Origin: Verrucomicrobiota bacterium
GTDB lineage: Bacteria; Verrucomicrobiota; Verrucomicrobiia; Chthoniobacterales; UBA10450
Reading direction: 5' to 3'
NCBI GenBank assembly: GCA_003218785.1
Contig: QHOM01000048.1
Span: forward strand, 1-22,919
DNA: 22,919 nt
The translations under genes and the position numbers were made by a program. The first letter of the stretch is position 1; each line of letters opens with the position of its first letter. This document shows, piece after piece, positions 15,865-22,919 of this stretch. The notes beneath the pieces are model-generated. The model made no database searches and was not told where the DNA came from. It saw nothing but the letters and a program-made list of their open reading frames with translations.

Positions 15865-17082
15865 TTACGAGTACAAATACTCGTCGTGATATTCCCGCTG
15901 AGGTGCGAACTGCACGCTCTGATCGCTGCCGATCTCGGGATATTCGAAGATTTTTCCTTCGTAATTGCGTATCACAATCTTTTCGTTGTCGTGATACAGA
16001 ATGTAACCTGGGTTGATCGGCACTTTCCCGCCGCCACCGGGTGCATCGATCACATATTGCGGGACCGCGTAGCCGGTCGTGTGTCCGCGCAGGCCTTCGA
16101 TAATCTCGATTCCTTTCGCGACCGAGGTACGCAGATGCGATGAGCCGTTGATCAAATCGCATTGATAAAGGTAATAGGGACGCACGCGGCACATGAGCAG
16201 TTTGTGCACGAGCGTTTTCATCGTTTCGAGGTCATCGTTTACACCAGCGAGCAGCACGCTTTGGTTGCCGAGCGGAATGCCGGCGTTGGCGAGTCGTTCC
16301 AACGCGTCTTTCACTTCAATTGTTAGCTCGCGCGGATGATTGACGTGCACGCTCATCCACAGCGGATGATATTTTTGCAGCATCGCGCATAGCTCAGGCG
16401 TAATGCGTTGCGGCAAAAAAATCGGAATGCGTGTGCCGATGCGAAGGAATTCAATGTGCGGAATCGCGCGCAGCCGGCTCAGTAGTTTTTCCAGTTTATC
16501 GTCACTGAAAATCAAGGCATCGCCGCCGCTCAGCAACACATCGCGCACTTCAGTGTGCGCTTCGAGGTAACGGAATGCTTCCTCGAAATCAGTGTGTAAT
16601 TCCTGTTCGCCCACGCCGCTCACAACGCGACTGCGCGTACAATATCGACAGTAACTTGCGCAACGATCCGTCACTAAAAACAGGACGCGGTCTGGATATC
16701 GGTGCACTAATCCCGGCACCGGCATATGCGAATCTTCGCCACATGGATCGGCCATGTCGTAGGGTGATGCCCATGTTTCTTCGATCCGCGGGATGACCTG
16801 ACGGCGGATCGGGTCGTCCGGATCGTCGCGCGGGATCAGATTAAAAAAATGCGGCGTGATCGCTAGCGCGAGTTTGTCGCCCGACAGCAGCACTCCTCCG
16901 CGCTCCTCCTCGCTAAGATCGAGGTGGTTTTCGAGTTGAGCGAGCGAAGTGACCCTGTTTTTGAGCTGCCATTTCCAATCGTTCCAGAGTTCCCGCGCAA
17001 TCCCGCCATTGCGGGACCAATGGCCTGGCGCGTGCGAGACGAACTCTTTCCCATCCCCTTTACCTGTCGCAAAAGTGATCAT
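15865..17082 (-). CDS. kamA: KamA-family radical SAM enzyme, likely lysine 2,3-aminomutase
   Basis: 405 residues. ELWNDWKWQLKNRV (31-44) is the N-terminal hallmark of lysine 2,3-aminomutases. The radical SAM cluster motif is CASYCRYC (C141, C145, C148), followed by TRSRVV. DVLLSGGDAL (181-190) is the SAM-binding GGD. The PLP lysine lies in APGGGGKVP (K353). The two Asp that hold the substrate's far amino group in the clostridial enzyme are here in YQCDL (D309) and VIDAPGG (D346), which favours lysine as substrate and beta-lysine as product. The C-terminus lacks the Cys-rich zinc motif of the clostridial enzyme. EpmB, the shorter EF-P modifying relative, is less likely by length. The ATG at 17082 has no Shine-Dalgarno; no better start was seen. 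Confidence 0.85.
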   Translation of the reverse strand: MITFATGKGDGKEFVSHAPGHWSRNGGIARELWNDWKWQLKNRVTSLAQLENHLDLSEEERGGVLLSGDKLALAITPHFFNLIPRDDPDDPIRRQVIPRIEETWASPYDMADPCGEDSHMPVPGLVHRYPDRVLFLVTDRCASYCRYCTRSRVVSGVGEQELHTDFEEAFRYLEAHTEVRDVLLSGGDALIFSDDKLEKLLSRLRAIPHIEFLRIGTRIPIFLPQRITPELCAMLQKYHPLWMSVHVNHPRELTIEVKDALERLANAGIPLGNQSVLLAGVNDDLETMKTLVHKLLMCRVRPYYLYQCDLINGSSHLRTSVAKGIEIIEGLRGHTTGYAVPQYVIDAPGGGGKVPINPGYILYHDNEKIVIRNYEGKIFEYPEIGSDQSVQFAPQREYHDEYLYS

Positions 17083-17180
17083 TGTAAATTTGAGAACAAA
17101 AAAACGTTAAGGTCGCTAAATACCGTGTCAACGCACGCACTTGATTGTGCGCTACGCACGTGAATGAGCGATAGCCGTAG

Positions 17181-17567
17181 TTATTTGCCGCCCAGTACAC
17201 TCAGCTCCCAACGATAGCCGTCGGGATCGTGGAACCAAAGCCCCATGTTTTTCGATCCAGGCCCTTCCGGACCGATTTCGTTACCGGGATCTTCTATATC
17301 GGCACCGACGCTCTTCAGATGCTCAAGCGCTTTCCGCAATGTCACCATGTTTGGCAAATGAAACGACATGTGGTCAATCGTCCCGGGCGACGGTTTGCCC
17401 TTAAACAGCGCAATCGTGATGCTGTCGTTGCCAATGGCGACGCCATTTTCGAAATCGAATTCTTTGCGCAACCCCAAAGTGCGCTCGAACCATTTCGCGC
17501 TCTGTTTCGGATCGCGCACGGCTAATCCAAAATGGCCAACTTCTCCGAGTGTAAATGGAACTTTCAT
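17181..17567 (-). CDS. VOC-superfamily (glyoxalase-like) protein
   Basis: 128 residues forming one complete vicinal-oxygen-chelate unit of two beta-alpha-beta-beta-beta modules. The first begins GEVGHFGLAVRDPKQSAKWF with His 12. The second begins GTIDHMSFHLP with His 66 and ends DPDGYRWELSV with Glu 121. These are the usual metal-ligand positions of the family. Members include glyoxalase I, dioxygenases, epimerases and resistance proteins; the sequence does not tell which. FHDPDGYRWEL is close to many small uncharacterised lactoylglutathione-lyase-like proteins. It lies 98 bp downstream of the kamA start on the same strand, probably as its own unit. No Shine-Dalgarno is visible. Confidence 0.85.
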   Translation of the reverse strand: MKVPFTLGEVGHFGLAVRDPKQSAKWFERTLGLRKEFDFENGVAIGNDSITIALFKGKPSPGTIDHMSFHLPNMVTLRKALEHLKSVGADIEDPGNEIGPEGPGSKNMGLWFHDPDGYRWELSVLGGK

Positions 17568-17643
17568 GTGAAGAAGTTGAAGCGTTAAATCGTTAACAGC
17601 ACAAGGCGTGGACGGCGGGATGAAACATTGAAAGACGGCCGCG

Positions 17644-17928
17644 TTAAGCTCGTCCGGAGCCGTTCCGAGAAATCAGCGGCTCCATGAAGTGTCTATTGAA
17701 ATCTTCGAGCGCGGCGCGCGGCGTCTGTCCCAATCCGCTGGCGCCCTCTCGCAGTTCCGTCCCGATAAAGGGCAGCCAGACATCGTCGGCCATTCCCATT
17801 TTCGGGCGCAGCCGTGCGGCTGGGCTGCGCGGATGCCTTTCAAGATATTCCTCTACGTCCTCTTTTATTGCATAGGGAAGCTCTTCGATTGCAAGTGACG
17901 TCACACCCAAGAAACGCGCGTGAAGCAC
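17644..17928 (-). CDS. Small hypothetical protein, start uncertain
   Basis: The frame ends at 17644. It is open as far as 18183, but the upstream part overlaps the thiolase gene, so the true start must lie downstream. Candidates are GTG at 17928 (used here), GTG at 17904, or ATG near 17793. The part read with most confidence is charged and helical (EELPYAIKEDVEEYLERHP), then DDVWLPFIGTELREGASGLG, then LEDFNRHFMEPL. No signal peptide or membrane helix is present. I do not recognise the family. Composition looks like coding sequence, and the opposite strand gives only broken frames. It stands alone between the VOC gene and the thiolase, downstream of the latter on the same strand. Confidence 0.4.
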   Translation of the reverse strand: MLHARFLGVTSLAIEELPYAIKEDVEEYLERHPRSPAARLRPKMGMADDVWLPFIGTELREGASGLGQTPRAALEDFNRHFMEPLISRNGSGRA

Positions 17929-18010
17929 TCTTTGGACGTAGACAAAGTACCTAGTGCCGGAACCAAGGCTCAGCGGCCCGCCTCCGCTACAACCAACGTG
18001 ACTCCCGATC

Positions 18011-19240
18011 TTAGTCGCGCCCCCAAACCATGGCGACGGAAGTCGTGAGGCTGCCGCCCATGTTGAAGGTGAGAAATTTTCTCGCGTCTTCGATCTGACG
18101 CGCGCCTGCTTGTTCGGTGAGTTGTTGATACGCCTCGAATACTTGGCGCACACCGGTCGCTCCAACTGGGTGACCATCTGCAATCAAACCGCCACCGGCA
18201 TTTACTGGAATCCGGAAAGTCGCTTTGGTTTTTTCGGGGCGCACTTGCGGCAACGTCGTCGCACCGCTTTTCACAAGCTCGACGCCTTTGCCCGGCTCTG
18301 CGAATCCGAGAATTTCGTACGCAACGATCTCAGTAATCGAAAAGCAATCGTGCACTTCTGCGCCTTGCATCTCGCGAGGCTTTAAGTTTGCCATTCGGAA
18401 TGCTTTTTCGCCCGCTTTTCGCGCGATCGAAAAGGTAGGCGCGTCTTTCTTGTCGAGCGGCAAATAATCCGTCGTGTGACCGTACCCAAGCAGACGCGCA
18501 GTCTTGTTTTTATCGCGCCCGATCTTTTCCAGATATTTTCCAGACACAAGGATGACCGATGCAGCACCATCAGTGATCTGCGAGCAATCAGAAACTTTAA
18601 GGGGCGGCGCGACGCTTGGATTTTTGTCGGACACTTGCGACGCGCAATCGAGCGTGAGATCGGCGTCGCGCATCTGTGCGAGCGGATTGAGTTTGGCATG
18701 CGCGTAATTCTTCCACGCGACCTGGGCGAGGTCCGCTTCGGTCGCGCCATATTTCTCGATGTAAATTTGCGCGATGCGCCCGAACAATTTCGGAAACATG
18801 AAATCGCCGTACTCCGGTTTTTCGTTGTGATAATCAGCGGCCGCGCCGAGAACATCGGAGCCATCGAGCGATGACATTGTCTTCTGCTGCTCCGCGCCGA
18901 CTACGAGCACCACGTCATAAAATCCGCCCATCACCCATTCTGCGCCAAGCAACACTGAGAGAGCGCCAGACGCGCACGCCGCTTCCGTGTGCATCGTCGG
19001 AATGCCGCGCAGTTTCGGATCGATCTCCGGAATGAACGCGCCGAGCTGTAATTGCTTCGTGAACTGACCCGCATTGAAATTTCCAACCGTGCCCGCCTGG
19101 ATTTCCGCCGGATCGATCTTCGCGTCATCGATGGCCTTCTTGCCGGCTTCGATGATCAAATGCCGGATCGTTTTGCCTTCCTTTTTCAGGTTGCGTTTAA
19201 AATCAGTGCGCCCACCGCCGAGAATGTAAACTTCGTTCAT
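18011..19240 (-). CDS. SCP-x-like thiolase / acetyl-CoA acetyltransferase family protein
   Basis: 409 residues with the thiolase fold. The catalytic Cys lies in HTEAACASGAL (C89). Further motifs are GDFMFPKLFG near 145, a HDCFSITE motif (H297, C299) where classical thiolases have NEAFA, and NAGGGLIADGHPVGATGVRQ (347-366) with the active-site His 357. The HDCF form and the lack of the usual C-terminal CxG motif place it in the SCP-x/SCP2-type thiolase group, whose members cleave or form beta-ketoacyl-CoA; some relatives are non-catalytic or act with a DUF35 partner, which is not seen here. It follows the broken glutaryl-CoA dehydrogenase on the same strand after 115 bp. A role in acyl-CoA breakdown is likely, substrate unknown. 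The ATG at 19240 lacks a Shine-Dalgarno. Confidence 0.87.
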   Translation of the reverse strand: MNEVYILGGGRTDFKRNLKKEGKTIRHLIIEAGKKAIDDAKIDPAEIQAGTVGNFNAGQFTKQLQLGAFIPEIDPKLRGIPTMHTEAACASGALSVLLGAEWVMGGFYDVVLVVGAEQQKTMSSLDGSDVLGAAADYHNEKPEYGDFMFPKLFGRIAQIYIEKYGATEADLAQVAWKNYAHAKLNPLAQMRDADLTLDCASQVSDKNPSVAPPLKVSDCSQITDGAASVILVSGKYLEKIGRDKNKTARLLGYGHTTDYLPLDKKDAPTFSIARKAGEKAFRMANLKPREMQGAEVHDCFSITEIVAYEILGFAEPGKGVELVKSGATTLPQVRPEKTKATFRIPVNAGGGLIADGHPVGATGVRQVFEAYQQLTEQAGARQIEDARKFLTFNMGGSLTTSVAMVWGRD

Positions 19241-19327
19241 AACTCAGTTAACTTTAGCTAATCTCCATGAGCTGTCATCCCGAACTGGACGGCGTCCGCG
19301 CTGTCCGCGCGCAAATCACTAATATTT

Positions 19328-19349
19328 GGGACACGACAGCGCGTGTCCC
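19328..19349. repeat. Perfect inverted repeat (8-bp stem, 6-nt loop) between gcdH and the thiolase gene
   Basis: GGGACACG (19328-19335) pairs with CGTGTCCC (19342-19349) across ACAGCG. It lies just past the gcdH stop. There is no U-run after the stem in the gcdH direction, so a standard terminator is doubtful. The neighbouring bases (19275-19315) contain CTGTCATCCCGAAC and GGACGGCGTCCGCG, which also look like pieces of dispersed repeats. A REP-like element is the best reading; copy number must be counted in the genome. Confidence 0.5.
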
Positions 19350-19355
19350 TCCAAC

Positions 19356-19895
19356 TCAGCCGCCGAACGCATCGATGCCCGTGATGTCGTGGCCGACGAT
19401 CAGTGTGTGGATATCGTTTGTGCCTTCGTAGGTGTAGACAGTCTCGAGGTTCATGAGGTGCCGAATCACGGAATAGCGATCCGTGATGCCCGCGGCACCA
19501 AGTATGTCGCGGGCCTTGCGTGCGCATTCGAGCGCCATCCAAGCGTTGTTGCGCTTCGCCAGCGAAATCTGCGCCGGTCGTACCGGGCCTGCCGCCATCA
19601 TGCGTGTGAGACGCAACGCGAGCAGTTGCGCCTTCGTAATCTCTTGCAGCATCCAAACGAGTTTTTCCTGCACCAGTTGGAAACCAGCAATCGGGCGGCC
19701 AAACTGCTCGCGCGATTTGGCGTAGGCGAGCGCCGTTTCGTAACAACCGATGGCCGCGCCAATCACGCCCCACGCAATACCTGCACGCGCCGGTGAAAGA
19801 CACGACAGCGGCGCGCGCAATCCCGATGCTTTTGGTAGCCGATTCTCCGCCGGTATGCGGCAGTTTTCGAACCAGCACTCCGACGTGCGCGACAT
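19356..19895 (-). pseudogene. gcdH: Glutaryl-CoA dehydrogenase, C-terminal fragment after an in-frame amber codon
   Basis: 179 residues from the first ATG after the stop, in the same frame as the N-terminal fragment, with only four codons (F, S, L, R) between the TAG and this ATG. It contains the C-terminal helical domain of acyl-CoA dehydrogenases: ARAGIAWGVIGAA, QFGRPIAGFQLVQEKLVWML, and VIRHLMNLETVYTYEGTNDIH, where the Glu of YEGT is the catalytic base position in glutaryl-CoA dehydrogenase. If the internal ATG were used, this piece alone would lack most of the FAD and substrate pocket and could not work. Nothing else in it is damaged. See the N-terminal fragment for the stop. Confidence 0.85.
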
Positions 19896-19907
19896 CCGAA
19901 GGCTGAA

Positions 19908-20534
19908 CTATCCCTCAATATACTGCGCGCGGAATCCGGGCGCGTCTATCTCAACCACGAATCCACCCACAGTTCCGTCGTCGTCCTTGGCCCAAATGAA
20001 CTTTACGTCCGCGATGGAAGCGTTGCCAATCCAGCATTTGCTGCCGTTCAAGACATAATGATCGCCGTCGCGGCTAGCGCGGGTTTCCATACCGCCAGGA
20101 TCTGAGCCGTGCCCATGCTCCGTCAGCGCAAAACAACCTACGCGTTCGCCCGAAACCAGGCCCGGCAGCCAGCGCTCGTGCTGCTCGGGTGTGCCGAACG
20201 AATGAATCGCGTGTATGGCAAGCGCGCCCTGCACCGACGCCAGCGAGCGCAAACCGGAGTCCGCCCGTTCCAGTTCCTGCATAATGAGGCCGTATGCTGT
20301 GTAACTCAATCCCGCGCAGCCGTGTTCTTTCAAATACGGCGCATAAAAGCCCAACGCGCCCATGCGCGGCGTGAGATGATCCGGAAACTTGCCCGCGCGA
20401 TGATAAGGGACGATTTCGTGCACGACTTCTTCCTGCACAAAACGCCGGACCCGATCGCGCACTACGCGCTCCTCAGGCGTCAGGAGCTCTTCGATGCAGT
20501 AGTAATCCACCATGGTCATTTCCCGCGGCTCCAT
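19908..20534 (-). pseudogene. gcdH: Glutaryl-CoA dehydrogenase, N-terminal fragment ending at an in-frame TAG
   Basis: 208 residues with the N-terminal and beta domains of glutaryl-CoA dehydrogenase: DSGLRSLASVQGALAIH, GCFALTEHGHGSDPGGMETR, and NGSKCWIGNASIADV. It stops at TAG (19908-19910) inside the string IEG*FSLR, where the family has IEGKFSLR; one change from AAG to TAG explains it. Reading through gives about 392 codons, the normal size. The enzyme oxidises and decarboxylates glutaryl-CoA to crotonyl-CoA in lysine and tryptophan breakdown. It starts 36 bp after the cyclase gene ends. The start may be M1, M6 or M8 (MVDYYCIEELL). Because the break is a single base, sequencing error, a recent null mutation or stop readthrough are all open. 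Confidence 0.85.
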
Positions 20535-20570
20535 AAAACGCGACAGTCTAGCGATCCGAACTCGTGCGTA

Positions 20571-22919
20571 TCATTGCTTTGCATCGTTCGGCACGGGCGA
20601 GGCGACGAGTTTTTGGAAGCGCGGATCGTTCCGAAGCGGATCGAACATAGGATCGAGCCGGAGAAGGGCAGGAGTAAGCGGCGCGTTTTCAGCCAGCACG
20701 CCAATGTACGGTATCGAGAGTAGCTTTTGTAAAGCAGCGATGGCGCGGTCGGGTTCCCCCATTTGCGCCGCTACCCGGGCGAGGATCTCGATCGGCCCGG
20801 GACCATTCAACGCGTCTTTCTCGATCGGGACCGCAGCCATGGTCCTCTCCAACAGGGCCAACGCGGTGGCTTTGTCACCGAGGGCCATATTAGTCAGCGC
20901 GAGATCTCCCATGAGGCTATCATTTTCCGGCTGTTCTTTGAGGAAAGGTTCCAGTTCGCTGCGGGCCTGGCGCCAGGTTTCCTGCGCGGCGGCGCGGTCG
21001 CCGGCGACTTCTTGCGCCCAGCCTAACCAAAACCGCAGTTCGCCCTTGTAAAAACCCAACGCTGGATCAGGCTTGGCCAATATTTCCGTTAGCCGAGGGA
21101 TGATTGGTGCGGGGCGGCGCTCCAGGATCGCTTGGTAGACTTGTGTTTCCAACGCGGGGGCGTCGTCGGCAGGGTGGAGCGGAGCAAGGAGCTCTGAGGC
21201 CCGCGGCAGATCGCCCTCGGCCTGTGCGATAGCCGCCTTTTGCACGAGGGTATCCAGGTCGTCCGGTGTGATATTTAAAACCTGATCAAGCTTGCGCAGC
21301 GCTTCGGGGAAACGACGAAGGATTTTGTAGGAAAGTGCATGCTGGGTCAGTAGCCTCAGGTTGCGCGGGTCGAGCCGCTCGGCTTCGTTGAAGTACGACT
21401 CGCTCCGGTCCCACTGGCCTCGCCTCCGTGCGACATAGGCCAGTGACGCAGGAATCTGGCTGTTGTTAGGAAGGAACTGACGTGCTTGCTCAAAGTAACG
21501 CACCGCCGTGCCGTAATCCTTTAAACAGGCGTAGTGGTATTGGCCTTTGGCCAATATGGCCTCGCCGAGATTGGGCTGAAGAGTGAGCGCGGTTTCGGCT
21601 GCCTGCCGCGCCTCTTCACGCAGGGCGACCGTTGGTTGAAGACTCAGTGAGATATAGCCGCGCGCATCAACGATTGACAGCAGCGCCCAACTAAGGGCGA
21701 ACTTCGGGTCCAATCGCACCGCTTCTCTGAGGTATTTCTGTGCGCCGAGGGAGTTGGCGGATGTGTTGGCCGTTTTCAGACTATAAGCTAGGCCACGCAG
21801 GTAGGCATCGTAAGCCTCGACGTTGTCTGTCGGTTTGGCGGCGATGACTTGCTCTTCGCGACCGGTGAGTTTCGCTCGCAATTGGTCGGCGATGGATTTG
21901 GCCACCTCACTCTCGACCGAAAAGATGTCGGTCAGTTTGCGATCAAACGTATCGGCCCAAAGATGGGAATCATTGGCCGCTTTGATTAGCTGCACGTTGA
22001 CGCGCACTGCGTCGCCACTCTTCTGCACGCTTCCTTCCAGAATGTGGGCGACCCGCAGTTGCCTGGCAATCTCGGACAAGTTTTCCGGCGCGCTTTTGTA
22101 ATGCTGCGTCGAAGTGCGCGAGATCACCTTCAAATCCGCGATCTTGGATAAGCGGGTCAGGATTTCGTCCTGAATGCCGTCGGCAAAGTACGCGTTCGCT
22201 TTGTCCTCACTCCGGTTTTCGAACGGTAAGACGGCGATGCTTTTTTCGGGAATCGAAGCGGCATTACTTCCTTCGGCAGGTACCTGTGTACTTCTGGGCG
22301 ATATTCGACGAATAGAGATTGAAACACTAATTAACGCGACGGCCAACACAATTGAAGCAACTACAAGCAGAAGCTTTGGCCATCGGGGCGGACTGACTGG
22401 ACGAACCACGGCAGATTTGTACTTCCATTTTCGACGCTTGAGTTTCTCAGGAACCTCTGGGTTGCCGAGGCCATCTTTATAGAGATTAAACAGGTGCAGG
22501 CGCAGCCCGTGTTTCACCTCGCACTCGCCCAGATCCTGCAAGTACGGCTGCCAATGCCGGTACTGGGCTAAATCTTCCGCTACGTGCGCGGACAAAAGAA
22601 CATGCCCCGCGTCGCCGCAATCGAGCACGCGCTGCGCGACGTTGATCCCCGCCCCCGCCATGTTCGTCTCGTCGTTGACATCCCCGACCGGATTGACCGG
22701 ACCGCTGTGAATTCCCATCCGCAACTGAATGTGCGGCTGCTCTTGCAAGGCTCTACTGATTTCAAGCGCACAGCGCACCGGCTCTTCTAGATTGCGAAAA
22801 AAAAGCAGCGCCATCCCGTCTCCCATCGGCACTCGATTGAGCTTGCCGCTTGCTTCCGCCGACCGAAAACATGCGGTGCTGCGCACGATTTGATTGAGTT
22901 CCTCCAGAAACTCAATCTC
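20571..22919 (-). CDS. Class III cyclase-domain / TolB-like / TPR fusion protein (N-terminus beyond window)
   Basis: The frame is open to the right edge, so the N-terminus is missing; about 782 residues are seen. Order: the rest of a class III nucleotide cyclase domain (LEELNQIVRS, MGDGMALLFF with a metal Asp, RMGIHSGPV, then GAGINVAQRV with the Asn and Arg of the transition-state site), one membrane helix (WPKLLLVVASIVLAVALISV), a TolB/FlgO-like domain (SIAVLPFENRSED, YFADGIQDEILTRL, AHILEGSVQK, LWADTFDR), then at least six TPR units to the C-terminus (for example DPKFALSWALLSIVDA and GEAILAKGQYHYACL). Such proteins are common in this phylum and thought to be signalling proteins. Whether the cyclase is active depends on the missing first metal Asp. 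The gene ends 36 bp before gcdH. Confidence 0.9.
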   Translation of the reverse strand, partial: EIEFLEELNQIVRSTACFRSAEASGKLNRVPMGDGMALLFFRNLEEPVRCALEISRALQEQPHIQLRMGIHSGPVNPVGDVNDETNMAGAGINVAQRVLDCGDAGHVLLSAHVAEDLAQYRHWQPYLQDLGECEVKHGLRLHLFNLYKDGLGNPEVPEKLKRRKWKYKSAVVRPVSPPRWPKLLLVVASIVLAVALISVSISIRRISPRSTQVPAEGSNAASIPEKSIAVLPFENRSEDKANAYFADGIQDEILTRLSKIADLKVISRTSTQHYKSAPENLSEIARQLRVAHILEGSVQKSGDAVRVNVQLIKAANDSHLWADTFDRKLTDIFSVESEVAKSIADQLRAKLTGREEQVIAAKPTDNVEAYDAYLRGLAYSLKTANTSANSLGAQKYLREAVRLDPKFALSWALLSIVDARGYISLSLQPTVALREEARQAAETALTLQPNLGEAILAKGQYHYACLKDYGTAVRYFEQARQFLPNNSQIPASLAYVARRRGQWDRSESYFNEAERLDPRNLRLLTQHALSYKILRRFPEALRKLDQVLNITPDDLDTLVQKAAIAQAEGDLPRASELLAPLHPADDAPALETQVYQAILERRPAPIIPRLTEILAKPDPALGFYKGELRFWLGWAQEVAGDRAAAQETWRQARSELEPFLKEQPENDSLMGDLALTNMALGDKATALALLERTMAAVPIEKDALNGPGPIEILARVAAQMGEPDRAIAALQKLLSIPYIGVLAENAPLTPALLRLDPMFDPLRNDPRFQKLVASPVPNDAKQ

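Noticed and set aside
17928..18000. GIY-YIG nuclease start suggested by YFVYV and GVTS in the frame upstream of the small hypothetical protein
   Set aside because: The second motif is FLGVTS without the GIY-YIG signature, and none of the following catalytic residues are recognisable.
19258..19878. Minus-strand open frame of 206 codons over the C-terminal part of gcdH
   Set aside because: Arg/His-rich out-of-frame reading of the gcdH fragment; the other frame has conserved acyl-CoA dehydrogenase motifs.
19908..19910. Pyrrolysine or other recoding of the TAG in gcdH
   Set aside because: No pyrrolysine genes are visible and the enzyme family has an ordinary Lys here; a point mutation or read error is simpler.
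1..22919. CRISPR array, tRNA, rRNA, transposase or phage genes
   Set aside because: I looked for regular repeats with spacers, tRNA-like CCA ends with TTCGA loops, and transposase motifs, and saw none; short RNAs could be missed by eye.

Overview
The window (about 23 kb, GC-rich) looks like a chromosomal piece of a soil-type Verrucomicrobiota bacterium, probably near Chthoniobacterales. I infer this from the gene families and their order (an Alternative Complex III operon running into cbb3-like genes, an exported YtcJ-like amidohydrolase with a TPR protein, a cyclase/TolB/TPR fusion), from Ala/Pro/Ser-rich protein tails, and from many genes without a clear Shine-Dalgarno. No taxonomic marker gene is present. 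No rRNA, tRNA, CRISPR, transposase or phage gene was seen.

Layout. Positions 1-180 hold the start of a DUF433-type antitoxin-like gene (minus strand, cut by the window edge). Positions 319-12280 are one long minus-strand respiratory operon, read from right to left: actA (pentaheme cytochrome), actB (cofactor-less molybdopterin-fold plus Fe-S domain), actC, actD, actE, actF (together Alternative Complex III, a quinol:electron-acceptor oxidoreductase), then a small one-helix protein of unknown function, a CcoN homologue, CcoO and a monoheme CcoP-like cytochrome. Most junctions are ATGA stop/start overlaps. Positions 12281-12556 are a divergent intergenic region. Positions 12557-15863 (plus strand) encode an exported amidohydrolase and an exported TPR protein. 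They converge, one base apart, on a minus-strand set: KamA-type lysine 2,3-aminomutase, a VOC protein, a small hypothetical protein, an SCP-x-like thiolase, a glutaryl-CoA dehydrogenase broken by one in-frame TAG, and a cyclase/TolB/TPR regulator that runs off the right edge.

Main observation: the CcoN homologue aligns along its length with genuine CcoN proteins and keeps both ligands of the low-spin heme b. It has lost every active-site ligand: the three CuB histidines, the cross-linked tyrosine and the proximal histidine of heme b3. The cbb3-like module attached to this complex III therefore should not reduce oxygen. It may be an electron-transfer module with one b heme and two c hemes built onto Alternative Complex III. 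Three of its four proteins carry long Ala/Pro/Ser-rich segments.

Second-tier observations: (i) the ccoN/ccoO junction contains a diverged duplication of the ccoO start separated by a perfect palindrome, forming a 24-codon mini-ORF joined to both neighbours by ATGA overlaps; (ii) the actD/actE junction seems to have lost a stop and a start; (iii) gcdH carries a single amber codon exactly at the conserved Lys of IEGKFSLR; (iv) several palindromes resemble dispersed repeats. Lysine 2,3-aminomutase, thiolase and glutaryl-CoA dehydrogenase lie close together, which hints at lysine or glutaryl-CoA metabolism but does not prove a pathway.
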